In this document: positions 17,911 through 27,559 of the stretch, piece after piece | How positions within the stretch are numbered: the stretch's first letter is position 1 | Layout of the letters: every line of letters starts with the position of its first letter | Source of the DNA: Desulfovibrio sp. | GTDB lineage: Bacteria; Desulfobacterota; Desulfovibrionia; Desulfovibrionales; Desulfovibrionaceae | Direction of reading: 5' to 3' | DNA: 64,000 bases | Assembly: GCA_031280915.1 (NCBI GenBank) | Contig: JAITGC010000026.1 | Span: 1 to 64,000, forward strand | Program-made: the position numbers and the translations under genes | The notes under the pieces: model-generated | The model's input: only the letters and a program-made list of their open reading frames with translations | What the model was told of the DNA's origin: nothing | Databases searched by the model: none

Positions 17911-18749
17911 GCTCTTTTCCTCGGGTCGAATATGTCGCGCAGGGCGTCTCCGAGAAAGTTGAAGCACAGTACCGCGAACATCAGGGCAAGACCGGGAAAG
18001 AGAACCGTCCACCATTCGCCTGAAACAATGTACTGGGCGCCTTCGGCCACCATGATTCCCCACTCGGCGTCGGGCGGCCTCACTCCAAGTCCGATGAAGG
18101 AAAGGCCGGCGGCGTTCAGAATGGCCCAGCCCATGTTCAGCGATGCCTGTACCATCAGCGTCGGCAGTATGTTCGGCAGGATATGGACAAAAATTACACG
18201 TGGGCCGCTGTTGCCGGAAATCATGGCCGCTTCGACAAATTGGCTGTTTCTGCGGATATTGACTTCTGTTTTGGCCACGCGCACATAGAAGGGCAGATTT
18301 ATGATCGCTGTGGCGTAAACGATATTGCTCACGGAATTGCCCAATGCCGCCACTATGGCCATTGCCAGGACAAAAAGGGGAAAGGCCATGATGGTTTCCA
18401 CGAGTCTTGTCACGGCCATATCAATTATGCCTCCGTAGTAGCCGGCCATTGCGCCGAAAATGGCGCCCGCCGCCAGGGAGAGCAGCACCGCGCCGAAGGC
18501 TATGCCCAAATCCATGCGGGCCGCCGTCAGCACCCGGCTGAAAATATCCCGGCCCACGTGGTCAGTTCCGAACAAATGGGTTTTTGACGGGGCGGACAGG
18601 ATTTCGGAGGAAGTGGACAAGGGGCTGGATTGGGCAAGATATGGGCCGAATATCGCCAAAAAACAGAGGAGCGCCATGCCCGCCAGAGCTGTCAAGGCAA
18701 GACGGTTGCGTTTCAGCGTAAAGGCGGCGTGGGCGGCAAAACCGTTCAC
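17907..18749 (-). CDS. ABC importer permease (DppC/OppC-like)
   Basis: A 280-residue inner-membrane permease with about six transmembrane segments. The N-terminal segment LALTALAGMALLCFLAIFG and the following FGTDHVGRDIFSRVL stretch are hallmarks of DppC/OppC. The EAA loop region is EAAMISGNSGPRVIFVHILPN. It overlaps both neighbours by 4 bases. It pairs with the DppB-like permease to form the channel. Confidence 0.93.
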   Translation of the reverse strand: MNGFAAHAAFTLKRNRLALTALAGMALLCFLAIFGPYLAQSSPLSTSSEILSAPSKTHLFGTDHVGRDIFSRVLTAARMDLGIAFGAVLLSLAAGAIFGAMAGYYGGIIDMAVTRLVETIMAFPLFVLAMAIVAALGNSVSNIVYATAIINLPFYVRVAKTEVNIRRNSQFVEAAMISGNSGPRVIFVHILPNILPTLMVQASLNMGWAILNAAGLSFIGLGVRPPDAEWGIMVAEGAQYIVSGEWWTVLFPGLALMFAVLCFNFLGDALRDIFDPRKRA

Positions 18750-19759
18750 AGCCCCATCCTTATCCGGGGATCCCCCAGAATCTGGAGCAGATCGACAGCC
18801 AGATTCACCAGCACGTAGAGGATGCCCATAACCAGCACAAAGCCCTGTACGGCCGCGTAGTCGGAAATGATCAGCGCTTCCAGGGCGAATGAACCTATTC
18901 CGGGCCAGGAGAAAACTTTTTCAACAAGTACGTTGGCGCCGAGGGTAAAGGAAAAAACCATTCCCAGAGTTGTGAGCACCGGCGCCAGGGCATTGCGCAG
19001 GGCGTAGCTGATAATGATTTTGCGGCGGGGCAGATTGACGGCTCTGGCGGTGCGGATGAAATCCGCCGAGAGTACGGAAAGCATGGAGGCGCGGGTCATG
19101 CGCGCCAGAGGGGCCATTGCGAAGAGCGCCAGCGTAAGCGCGGGGAGCAGTATCTGGGTGAAGGCCGCTTTGAATGTTTCAAAGTCGGTGGCCAGCAGGC
19201 TATCCAAAAGGTAAAATCCCGTCACATCCGCCGGGTTTGGGGCAAAGGCGGGGAGGCGTCCCAGCGGAGCGGGCGACAGGCCCAGCAGGTAATAAAATAT
19301 GTACACCAGCATCAGTCCTGAAAAAAATGTCGGCATGGATACGCCCAAGGTGGAGAGCAGGCGGCAGAGGTTGTCTACCGGCGAACCGGGGCGAAGGGCA
19401 GAGGCTATCCCCAAGGGCACGGCGGCTGCCACTGCCATGAACAGCCCCAGGAAGGTAAGCTCCAACGAAGCCGGCAGTCTGGTCAGTATTTCGTATGTGA
19501 CGGGCTGCCCGGTAGTCCAGGAAGTCCCCCAGTCGCCATGCGCCATGTCCCGGATATAAAATATGAATTGCTCAATCAGGCTTTTATCCAGACCCAGGCC
19601 GCGCCGGATTTCTTCTATGGCGGCCGGGTCCGCCGACGGCCCGGCAAGAAAGGCGGCCGGGTCGCCGGGCAGCGCCCTTGCGAGAATAAAGGTGAAGACC
19701 AGCACTCCCAGCAGATTGGGCAAGGCGAACAGAAGGCGTTTGCATATAAAACGGAACAT
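18746..19759 (-). CDS. ABC importer permease (DppB/OppB-like)
   Basis: A 337-residue permease with an N-terminal membrane segment (LFALPNLLGVLVFTFILA) followed by LPGDPAAF, typical of DppB. The EAA loop has ARAVNLPRRKIIISYALRNA, and the C-terminal YAAVQGFVLVMGILYVLVNL is also standard. It starts 26 bases after the binding-protein gene and overlaps the DppC-like gene by ATGA. Confidence 0.93.
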   Translation of the reverse strand: MFRFICKRLLFALPNLLGVLVFTFILARALPGDPAAFLAGPSADPAAIEEIRRGLGLDKSLIEQFIFYIRDMAHGDWGTSWTTGQPVTYEILTRLPASLELTFLGLFMAVAAAVPLGIASALRPGSPVDNLCRLLSTLGVSMPTFFSGLMLVYIFYYLLGLSPAPLGRLPAFAPNPADVTGFYLLDSLLATDFETFKAAFTQILLPALTLALFAMAPLARMTRASMLSVLSADFIRTARAVNLPRRKIIISYALRNALAPVLTTLGMVFSFTLGANVLVEKVFSWPGIGSFALEALIISDYAAVQGFVLVMGILYVLVNLAVDLLQILGDPRIRMGL

Positions 19760-19785
19760 GGCATATCATCCGCGCAGGCAAAGTG

Positions 19786-21390
19786 TTATTTTTTGCGTAT
19801 GCTCCGGTAGTCTATCTGGCGGTGAAACCAGTAAACATACCCGTCAACGCCCGGTTGCATGGCCGCGTCAAGGCTGGGCTGATAAAGCGGCAGGCGCGGG
19901 GCGTCAGCGACAGCTTTGGCGATGCAGTCAATGATGCTCTTGTCGTAACTCTTTTTGTTCTCGGCAAAGCGGGCCGACTCAATATAGGCGTCCATTTCCC
20001 GGTTCTGGTAGGACATGGTGTTGAAAACTCCGTTCTGGCTGTGATAGTTCCAGAAAAAGAAGTAATCGGCGTAGTTCAGCCAGCCGCCCATGTTATCCAC
20101 CAGCAGGGGCATATTCTTTTTTGCCATTTCGGAGCGCCAGTTGGCGGCGGGGATTTTTTCAATCCTGGTTTCAACGCCGATTTTTTTCAAATTTTCCTGG
20201 AGCAGCAGAGCGGCCGGTTCTCCCCAGGTGGCTGTGCCCAGATTGAAGGACAGGGTCGTCGTGAATCCGTTGGGAAAACCAGCTTCAGCCAGGAGTTCTC
20301 TGGCTTTTGCAATATCTGTTGCAAAGGCGTAGGGCTGTATCCATCGCGCTGTGGCGGGTCTGGCGGAAGTCGCGCCGAACAGGGCAAATCCGCGTCCGTA
20401 TGCCGACGCCTTGAAAATTTCCTCATAGGGAACGGCGTAACTTATTGCCTGGCGTACTTTCAGGTTGTCAAAGGGTGGCTTGGTCACATTCATGTCCACA
20501 AACCACATGCAGTTTTCGATGGGCATGCCTTCCACCCTGATTTTTTTGTTCTCCAGCAAGGCCGCCGCGTCTTTTGGAGACAGGTCGAAGGATATGTCCA
20601 CATCGCCTTTTTCCAGCATGGCTCGCCGCGTTGAAGCCGAAGGAACAACACGTTCAACGACTGTTTTGATGGCCGGCTTTTCCCCGCTTTTCCACTGCTC
20701 GAAGCGCTCATACACTGTCTGCACGCCGGGTTTGAATTCTCGCACTGTGTATGCGCCTCCGCCGGCATCATTGTTTTTGAGCCATTCCATGGCCCAGGGG
20801 TCTTTTTCGGTGGCGTGTTTTCTGGCGAGTCTGGAGTTGATGATAGCCGGCACAGGGGTGCCGATGTCGGGCAGGGACAGTTTGTCCTTGCGAGGCAGCG
20901 TCACCTGGAAGGTATGGGCGTCAATTACGGCGAATTGTTCAGATCTGGTCATGGAGCCGGCGTTCATTTGAAAGGTTGGAAAACCTCCGACAGACACGGC
21001 CCTGTCGAATGACCATTTAACGTCTTCAGCCGTAACCGGCGTTCCGTCGTGAAATACGGCATTCTTACGGAGATGGAAGACAATCCGCGTGCCGTCGGGA
21101 GAAACTTCCCAACTTTCGGCGAGTTCCGGCGCCATTTGCTGAAAATCATATTTGAGGGCGCCCGACGCGTCGGTCATTTTGCCGTATGTCAGGAGGCGGT
21201 CATAGACGTTCCAGGACAAGCCGTAGGCGGGCCTGTTCGTTCCCATGCCCATGATGTCCATGGAGTTCGGCCCCTGTTCGCGGACAACCAGCAGGGTCTC
21301 GTCGCGGGGGGCCGCCTTGGCGGCGGAAACGGCGAACATCAGGATTACGGCGCTGGCCGCCAGACGAAGCACTGATTTGCGCAATTTCAT
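19786..21390 (-). CDS. solute-binding protein family 5 (peptide/nickel ABC importer)
   Basis: A 534-residue periplasmic binding protein. It has a signal peptide (KLRKSVLRLAASAVILMFAVSAAKA) with cleavage after AKA and no lipobox. Family features include NVYDRLLTYGK, LRKNAVFHDGTPVTAEDVKWSFDRA and, later, PFDNLKVRQAISYAVP. The ATG at 21390 has AAGGAG 8 bases upstream, which decides this start over a longer frame. It is the first gene of the importer operon and sets its specificity, which cannot be told from sequence: peptides, nickel and other small molecules are all possible. Confidence 0.92.
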   Translation of the reverse strand: MKLRKSVLRLAASAVILMFAVSAAKAAPRDETLLVVREQGPNSMDIMGMGTNRPAYGLSWNVYDRLLTYGKMTDASGALKYDFQQMAPELAESWEVSPDGTRIVFHLRKNAVFHDGTPVTAEDVKWSFDRAVSVGGFPTFQMNAGSMTRSEQFAVIDAHTFQVTLPRKDKLSLPDIGTPVPAIINSRLARKHATEKDPWAMEWLKNNDAGGGAYTVREFKPGVQTVYERFEQWKSGEKPAIKTVVERVVPSASTRRAMLEKGDVDISFDLSPKDAAALLENKKIRVEGMPIENCMWFVDMNVTKPPFDNLKVRQAISYAVPYEEIFKASAYGRGFALFGATSARPATARWIQPYAFATDIAKARELLAEAGFPNGFTTTLSFNLGTATWGEPAALLLQENLKKIGVETRIEKIPAANWRSEMAKKNMPLLVDNMGGWLNYADYFFFWNYHSQNGVFNTMSYQNREMDAYIESARFAENKKSYDKSIIDCIAKAVADAPRLPLYQPSLDAAMQPGVDGYVYWFHRQIDYRSIRKK

Positions 21391-21690
21391 AACAACTCCT
21401 TGGAAAAGAATTCGATGCCCGCATATCAAGTGACGTAACAAGAAAACGATATTCCGGCATAACAAGAAGTATGCCAGATGGCGGCGTGGCGTGGCTCTGC
21501 TAAATAAATTAACAGTACAAGGTAGTTATATTAATTTGCGAAAGAGAGAGAGGATGGCCTGACTTGTAAAAAAGACAAATTTGTACTTTTCAGCTTATTA
21601 TGATTGCAATAATCGACAGAAAAGTAATTTCTTGTCAGGGGCCGGGCTTTCAGTTTTCATACCGCACATTCGCCAGGGAGCGGAGGCGAG
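21391..21690 (-). other. AT-rich intergenic region, probable promoter of the importer operon
   Basis: Three hundred bases lie between the phosphofructokinase stop codon and the binding-protein start. The stretch 21490-21640 is AT-rich compared with its surroundings and contains a 10-bp perfect palindrome ACAAATTTGT (21575-21584), a possible operator. Several weak -10-like hexamers exist on the minus strand, but I cannot pick one with confidence. No gene is seen. Confidence 0.4.
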
Positions 21691-23010
21691 TCAGATTTCC
21701 GGCAACATGCCCTTGAGCCTCTCCTGACCGGTGGATTCCAGCACGGCCCGCCACAGATCGGAATAGATGTTCAGAGTACGGCGTTTGCGCGTCACCAGTT
21801 CCAGGGGCAGGTGCACATAGCGGCCCTGCAGTTTGGCGATAACCATGTCCGTGCGACCGGCCATGGCCGCGTGCACGGCATACTGCCCCAGGAAACCGCA
21901 ATACACCTTGTCGTTGGCCACAGCCGGCACGGAGCGGATGATGTAGCTCGGATCAATGTATTTTACGGAATGGGGTATGCCGCGCGCGTCAAAATAGGTT
22001 TTTATCTCCCGGCGCAGCAGGTCGGCGATGTCTCCCAGCACCGGGTTGCCAGAAGCGTCGGTATCGGTGCTTTTGGCGAGCAGGTGTTGCCCCGCTCCTT
22101 CGGCGATGACGATGACCGCGTGCTTGCGCGAGAGCAAGCGTTGTTCCAGGGCAGGCAAAAGGCCGCCTTCGTCTTCCAGCGTAAAGGGAGTTTCGGGGAT
22201 CAGGACAAAGTTCACATCCTTGAGGGCAAGGGTTGCGCGCGCGGCGATAAAGCCGGACTCCCGCCCCATGAGTTTGACCAGGCCAATGCCGTTGGGCGCG
22301 CCGCAGGCTTCGGTATGGGCGCATTCAATGGCTTCCGTGGCTTTGAAGACGGCGGTTTCAAAACCGAAGGACTGGGGAATAAAGTTGATGTCGTTGTCTA
22401 TGGTTTTGGGGATGCCGATAACGGCTATCCTGAGACCGCGTTTGCGCACTTCTTCGCTGACGGAAAGGGCCGCGCGCATGGTTCCGTCCCCGCCGATGAT
22501 GAACAGCGCGTTGACGTTGCAGCGTTCCAGGGCGTCTACAATTTCCTCCGCTGGTTGCGGCCCCCGCGAGGAACCGAGCATGGTCCCGCCAAAGCGGTGA
22601 ATATCCGTCACCAGGGAAGGCGTAAGTTCCATGAGGCGGTGCTTGTATTTTGGAATAAAACCTTCCAGGCCGTAGGGAATGCCGAGCACCGAGGGCACGT
22701 TGTAGGCGTGGAAGGCTTCCATCACAATGGCGCGGATGACGTCGTTGATGCCGGGGCAAAGGCCGCCGCAGGTCACAATGGCGCATTTCGCGCGGCTGGG
22801 GTCAAAATAGAGTTTCTTGCGCGGGCCGGCGGCTTCAAAGGAGTTGTAGGTGTGGCTCTCGCTGCCGTCACTCAGTTCGTCGTCCACAAAAATCCGGAAG
22901 CGCATATCGTCGGCCCAGGTGCGATAGGGCAGGTGCGAATCAAGCTTGCACGGCCCGAGGGTACGGATGGCGGTGCTGACGGCGTGTTCCTGGTCGTTGT
23001 TTTTTTTCAT
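21691..23010 (-). CDS. ATP-type 6-phosphofructokinase of the plant/spirochaete long group
   Basis: A 439-residue phosphofructokinase. Motifs: GGLCPGIND near residue 83, GGDGT in FIIGGDGTMRA, and GIPKTIDNDI, followed by SFGFETAVFKATEAI. The glycine in GGDGT favours ATP over pyrophosphate as donor, and the GIPKTIDND pattern is that of the plant and Treponema-like group rather than of PfkA. The extra N-terminal 75 residues (PYRTWADDMRFR) are also typical of this group. I chose the ATG at 23010; the longer frame upstream lacks homology. It is transcribed divergently from the HD-domain gene and acts in glycolysis or the reverse direction. Confidence 0.88.
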   Translation of the reverse strand: MKKNNDQEHAVSTAIRTLGPCKLDSHLPYRTWADDMRFRIFVDDELSDGSESHTYNSFEAAGPRKKLYFDPSRAKCAIVTCGGLCPGINDVIRAIVMEAFHAYNVPSVLGIPYGLEGFIPKYKHRLMELTPSLVTDIHRFGGTMLGSSRGPQPAEEIVDALERCNVNALFIIGGDGTMRAALSVSEEVRKRGLRIAVIGIPKTIDNDINFIPQSFGFETAVFKATEAIECAHTEACGAPNGIGLVKLMGRESGFIAARATLALKDVNFVLIPETPFTLEDEGGLLPALEQRLLSRKHAVIVIAEGAGQHLLAKSTDTDASGNPVLGDIADLLRREIKTYFDARGIPHSVKYIDPSYIIRSVPAVANDKVYCGFLGQYAVHAAMAGRTDMVIAKLQGRYVHLPLELVTRKRRTLNIYSDLWRAVLESTGQERLKGMLPEI

Positions 23011-23155
23011 GGCAGGCCTCGCGGATCTGTGTTCGGTTGCTTGAGATTTTTGCCTCGTCTTTTTATACTGGTTTATTAACCTCGCCGCAAGAGAAGCCGC
23101 CCTCACCGGAAAATTCCGGGAGCATTTTTTTGGAAAGAAAGCCTTGGGAGTGTTT

Positions 23156-24394
23156 ATGCCCGTTATTCGCAAGAGTTTGCTGCAATTGATATTTTCGGGT
23201 GCATACCTGCTGCGCTGGAACGACAAGCTCCGTCCCTCGGAACTTACGGAAATCGACAAACAGGCTCACAAGATGCTTGTGGCCTGCGCCCTGTGGCATG
23301 AAAACGCCGCTCCCCTGCCCGAGGCAAGTCGGCTGGAATTGGCGAGAGAGGTCATTGAAGGCGGTCTTTTTGACTATTTTTACCGCCTTGTCATCACCGA
23401 CATCAAACCGCCGGTTTTTTACCGCATCAAGGAAAATCCGGAACACTACCGCCTTTTGACGGACTATGTGCTCGCCAGGCTTGAGCCGCTTCTCTCCCCG
23501 TTGGGGTCGTTTTGGGAGCGCTGCCGCGCCTGGTGTCGTGCGGAAGAGGAAAACACGCCCGCCCGCCGTATGCTTGCCGCGGCCCATCTTTTTGCCTCCC
23601 GCTGGGAATTCGCCCTCATTAAGCCCTTGAACGGCTTTGACGACGAAATGGAGGACATTGCCCGCTCCTTTGAAGAGCGGCTGGACAGCTTCAGGGACAT
23701 CGCCGGCGTGAACGCCCTGCTGGCCCCCAGGTCGGCTCTTGCCGGTTTTGCCAATCTTTGCGGGCAGTTGCGTTTCCAGATTCGTTGGACGCAGGCGCCG
23801 CGCATCCCTGCCACGTCCGTGCTCGGACACATGTTCGTGGTGGCGGCCCTGGCCTATTTTTTCAGTCTGGCCGTCGGGGCCTGCCGCACACGCGCGGCCA
23901 ACAATTTTTTCTGCGGGCTTTTCCACGATCTGCCGGAACTGCTGACCCGCGACATCATTTCGCCGGTCAAACAATCGGTGAGCGTTTTGCCGCTCATATT
24001 GAAGGAATATGAGGAAGAAGAGCTTGAGCGACGTATTTTCCGGCCTCTGCGCCAGGAGGGTTTCACCGCTTTGGTGGAGCGGATTTCTTATTATCTCGGG
24101 CTTGAAGTCGGCTCGGAATTCCGCGAAAGCGTGCGGGAGGGCGGCAGTGTGGTGAGGGTGGAGGGTTTCGGCGCCCTGCAGGCGGGCTATAACGCCGACG
24201 CCCTGGATCCCAAGGATGGGGAGATGATCAAGGTCTGCGACTGGCTGGCCGCTTTTCTGGAAGCCCACAGCTCCATTCGTAACGGTGTTTCCTCCCCGCA
24301 TCTGCAGGAAGCGCTGGCCCGGCTCAAGGCGGATCTGCTCAAAAGCCCACTGGAATGCCTGGGCCTCGGCTCCCTGCTGGCGGATTTTGATTGA
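23156..24394 (+). CDS. HD-domain phosphohydrolase-like protein
   Basis: A 412-residue soluble protein. The second half contains an HD-superfamily signature: HMFVVAALAYFFSLAVG, then FCGLFHDLPELLTRDIISPVK, with the His and the His-Asp pair expected for a YfbR-like nucleotidase or related HD hydrolase. A late DALDPKDGEMIKVCDWLAAF segment supplies the final acidic position. The first 180 residues are not assigned to a family. The ATG at 23156 has GGGAG 5 bases upstream; an in-frame TTG at 23144 is less likely. The substrate is unknown. Confidence 0.75.
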   Translation: MPVIRKSLLQLIFSGAYLLRWNDKLRPSELTEIDKQAHKMLVACALWHENAAPLPEASRLELAREVIEGGLFDYFYRLVITDIKPPVFYRIKENPEHYRLLTDYVLARLEPLLSPLGSFWERCRAWCRAEEENTPARRMLAAAHLFASRWEFALIKPLNGFDDEMEDIARSFEERLDSFRDIAGVNALLAPRSALAGFANLCGQLRFQIRWTQAPRIPATSVLGHMFVVAALAYFFSLAVGACRTRAANNFFCGLFHDLPELLTRDIISPVKQSVSVLPLILKEYEEEELERRIFRPLRQEGFTALVERISYYLGLEVGSEFRESVREGGSVVRVEGFGALQAGYNADALDPKDGEMIKVCDWLAAFLEAHSSIRNGVSSPHLQEALARLKADLLKSPLECLGLGSLLADFD

Positions 24395-24755
24395 AAAATT
24401 TTTTTGAAAAATCTTGCTATTTCCATTGCAATCAGATAAGAAATTCTTCACATAGCGGGAGTGAACTTCCGTTTTTTTCTGAGCTGGACCACCTGCTTCA
24501 GGCAAATGGTATGAAGACACAAGCAAAGTGAATTGTCCGTTCTGCGGAAAAAATCCGTAGAGATTGAAACCATCCAGCCTTGGCCTGATTTTTGCACACA
24601 CATTAACAACACGCTAACGCGCTTTTCACCAGAAACAGCGCGGTTTTTTCCATTTCAAAGCGGCCCTGTCTCCCGAAGGAAACAGGGCCGCTTTGATGTT
24701 TCTTCCGAAGCCAGCCATAAACTACGACATAAAACATACAACAAGGATAGTCGTT
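24395..24755 (+). other. intergenic leader of the FecR gene with a 14-bp hairpin
   Basis: No gene is seen. At 24656-24695 a perfect 14-bp stem (24656-24669 with 24682-24695) encloses a 12-base loop and is followed by ATGTTTCTT, so it could end readthrough from the HD-domain gene or attenuate transcription 60 bases before the FecR-domain ATG. Before it, 24530-24650 carries A/T-rich stretches that may hold a promoter. Confidence 0.5.
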
Positions 24756-25937
24756 ATGAGGAAGAGAATGTTTCCCTTCGACGTGTTTTGTCTGGCCTTC
24801 TGTCTGTTGCTCATTGCTGTCGCTACGGCGCAGGCGGCGGATGTCGGCAAGGTCATCACTCTGGTTCCGGGCGCAACCGTGACGCGGGAAGGACAAAAAG
24901 AAGATCTGCGGCGGCATTCCCCTCTTCGCGTGTCCGACTCCATCAGCACAAATGCCACGGGCCGGGTACGCATCCTCTTCAATGACGACAGCACGGTTGA
25001 TTTGGGCGCGAACACCATCCTGAACATGCGCGAGTTCGCGGACAGCGGGGCAAAATCCGTTTTCAACGTCCATCTGCTGCAAGGCGTTGCCCGCGTGATC
25101 ACGGGCAAGATTGTGGAACAAAACCCCGGCGGCTTTGCCGTCTCCACGCCCGAAGGCACCATCGGGATTCGCGGTACCATTGTCAGTGTGCGCACCAGCA
25201 ACAAAACGACTACGGTCTATGTGGAGAATACCACTCGCGCGGTGTACGTCAACAACATCAATGTGCCGGGCGGGCAGAAGATCACCATTCCCGGCGATGC
25301 GGTTCGGCCTGAACCCATTTCGCCCCAGGATCGCCGCAATCTTGGCCGGGAGCTGGCCTTTCGCGGCGGAAGCGGGGTAGCGGCTGCCGCTCCTGAACCT
25401 TCGGGAGACGATTCCATTCCCGCAGGACGGAGCCACTTGAGCGTGGCGGACAGCCTGATTCCCCCGGACACGCCCCTGACGGACATCGCTTTGGGCACAC
25501 AGGCCCTGGGGGATTCCCTGGCTGCCGCCGTTACGCCCACAACCGGTCATGTGGAGGGTACCGTATCTTCCGCGGCTTTCAGCAATAGTTTTTCCGGCGC
25601 GTTCAGCTTTCACGTGAACCTCTCCTCCGGAGCCATTGCCAACGGAAGTTTCGCGGGAAATGGCGTATTGAGCGGCGGCACATATGCAGGCAATTTTGCC
25701 GTCAATCTCGCCGGCGGCACGGGAACGGCCAATGCAACAATGTTTCTGATGGATTCCTTCGGCGCCGGAACGGTCACTCTGGGTGGAGTTCCGCAGCCTA
25801 CCTACACTTTTGTCAAGGGAGGCGTCGACTTGAGGACGCTTGCTTCCGGATCCAGCATGACGGTGCATTACGGTATCGAAGACAGCGGTATGAATTCTTA
25901 TGATCATAGCAGTGGCACGGGAACCATCACGAAATGA
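24756..25937 (+). CDS. secreted FecR-domain protein with Gly/Ser-rich C-terminal barrel-like region
   Basis: A 393-residue protein. It has a Sec signal peptide (hydrophobic FCLAFCLLLIAVATAQA, cleavage near residue 28) and no lipobox. A FecR domain covers about 30-160: GATVTREGQ, DSISTNATGRVRILFNDDST, then VSTPEGTIGIRGTIVSV, the hallmark end. After a linker, residues 265-393 are rich in Gly, Ser, Thr and Ala in alternating beta-like strands (SGAFSFHVNLSSG, GGTYAGNFAVNLAGGTGTA), resembling the C-terminal barrel of Slam-exported proteins. The next gene is Slam-like, so this may be its surface-exposed client. The ATG follows AAGGAT. Confidence 0.8.
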   Translation: MRKRMFPFDVFCLAFCLLLIAVATAQAADVGKVITLVPGATVTREGQKEDLRRHSPLRVSDSISTNATGRVRILFNDDSTVDLGANTILNMREFADSGAKSVFNVHLLQGVARVITGKIVEQNPGGFAVSTPEGTIGIRGTIVSVRTSNKTTTVYVENTTRAVYVNNINVPGGQKITIPGDAVRPEPISPQDRRNLGRELAFRGGSGVAAAAPEPSGDDSIPAGRSHLSVADSLIPPDTPLTDIALGTQALGDSLAAAVTPTTGHVEGTVSSAAFSNSFSGAFSFHVNLSSGAIANGSFAGNGVLSGGTYAGNFAVNLAGGTGTANATMFLMDSFGAGTVTLGGVPQPTYTFVKGGVDLRTLASGSSMTVHYGIEDSGMNSYDHSSGTGTITK

Positions 25938-25959
25938 TCCTTAATCCGGTGAACGACCT

Positions 25960-27306
25960 ATGAATACTCACTCTGTTCTTGTCATCTTCATGACAGGGAT
26001 TTTCTTTGCCCTCATCTCTCCCTTTACCGCCATTGCGGATTTGGACTTCTCCGCAAAACAGAAATCGGCCAAGACCTAGGCTGCCGCCGCTCTGCTGGAA
26101 AAAGGCGACGCCAACGGAGCCTATGACCTCTATATGCGCCTGCTGCGGGAAAATCCGGACGACGATGCCGTAAACTTGGGGCTGGCCCGGTCCGCGACCG
26201 GAGCGAAGCGTTTCAATCTGGCCGTCATCGCCTATGAAACCCTTCTGGAGAAATATCCGGGAGAGGCCGGACTCTACGGTGAACTGGCCCATGTGTACAT
26301 GTTGCTGGGCGATCGTGAGAGCGCCGAGCGCAGCGCGGCCATGATGCGTTCCCTGAGCGGCGGCGCCACGGAGGAAATCTCCCGTGCCCTGGATATTCTG
26401 GAAGATCGCTATAGTCTGTTCCAGATTCACGGGAACATCCGGGCCGGGATTCTCTATGACTCGAATGCCAACCTGGGACCGGATTCCGATACGATGGATA
26501 TCGGCAACTGGCGGGTGAAAGTGGAAGACGCGAAGAAAAAAGAGAGCTTCGGCGCGTATTTCGGGGCGGATCTGGATTTTGCCCGGCGTTTTTATCGGGA
26601 CAGCCCCTGGCATGTGGTGGGCGAGGTGCGGGCTTTCTGGCGCGGCAATGAAAAGAGTGCCCTTGATACGCTGCACAGTCGCGAATCGCAGTGGGGGCGG
26701 GCAGCCGTCGGCCTGCGCCGTATGACCGCCACAACGCTTGCTGAAATGCGGTTCAAGGCGGAAATTTTTGATTACGATTTTTATCAGAACGTGTCTGCCT
26801 TCGGCCCGGAAGCAACCTTTCTCTGGGCGGCAAAGCCCGCCTTCCACCTGATCACCAGGGGCGGCATCGACAGGCGCGTTTACTCCCGCAATTCTGACCG
26901 CAACGGCGCGTATGGCTGGATCGGTGAATACGCCCGGTTTTTTTTCGGCGCGGACAACCATGAGCTTCTTGTGGGTGGGCGCTTTCTCGGAGCTTCCGCC
27001 AACAGAAGCGATTACGGCTATGCCGGGTGGGAAGGCACGGCCCGTCTTTTGTTCAAGCTGCCTTACGGGTTCGAGTTTGCCCCCTTCGCGGCCTATACAT
27101 GGGAAAACTATAACGGCCCGGCGACAGTGCTGGAGACCGGAAATCGCCGGGACGAGCGCCTGCGCCTGGGCGGCGGCCTGACATATCGCATTGACGAATC
27201 CTGGTCGGTGGAACTCAATTACCAGTACAGCGAAAATAACTCCACCAGCAATCTCTATGACTATAAACAGCACTACATCAGTTCCGGCATGATTTGGAAC
27301 TTCTGA
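25960..27306 (+). pseudogene. Slam-like TPR and beta-barrel outer-membrane protein interrupted by an in-frame TAG
   Basis: From the ATG at 25960 a signal peptide is encoded (VLVIFMTGIFFALISPFTAIA), but codon 40 is TAG (26077-26079). The same frame then runs open to 27306. The downstream part has TPR-like repeats (about 60-150 of the reading frame) and a long C-terminal beta-barrel of the DUF560/Slam type that ends in aromatic IWNF, as outer-membrane proteins do. A restart at 26134 would give a 390-residue protein with no signal peptide, so it could not reach the outer membrane. A CAG to TAG change would explain it, as would a sequencing error or stop-codon readthrough. It lies 22 bases after the FecR gene. 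Confidence 0.7.
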
Positions 27307-27328
27307 ACAGCGTCTGCCTGGAGACAGT

Positions 27329-27500
27329 ATGGAAGTCATCATGCGGGGAGTGCGGGGCAGCATCGCCAACCCCGCTCCGGACACGGCCTTTTATGGGGGC
27401 AACACCGCCTGCGTGGAATTGCGCACGGACAAGCGGGGCTTTGTTCTTTTTCGACGCCGGAACCGGCCTTCAGGCCGGATATAACCCGACCTCGTCCTGA
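27329..27500 (+). pseudogene. N-terminal remnant of a metallo-beta-lactamase-fold hydrolase
   Basis: An ATG at 27329 with GGAGAC upstream opens MEVIMRGVRGSIANPAPDT and continues YGGNTACVEL, the beginning of an MBL-fold hydrolase of the PhnP/RNase Z-like type. A frame change near 27437 moves the conserved FFDAGTGLQAG segment into another frame, and that frame stops at 27500. The HxHxDH metal motif and everything beyond are absent, since the convergent manC gene starts at once. It is a truncated, frameshifted relic. Confidence 0.7.
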
Positions 27501-27559
27501 ATGGCTTCATTACCGCATTGCTTTGGCCGTCAAGGGAAATCTCAACGGGAGGGCGGTTT

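Noticed and set aside
23063-24601. A 512-codon frame on the minus strand opposite the HD-domain gene
   Set aside because: It mirrors the real gene on the plus strand, contains low-complexity residues rich in Gly, Arg and His, and shows no protein motif.
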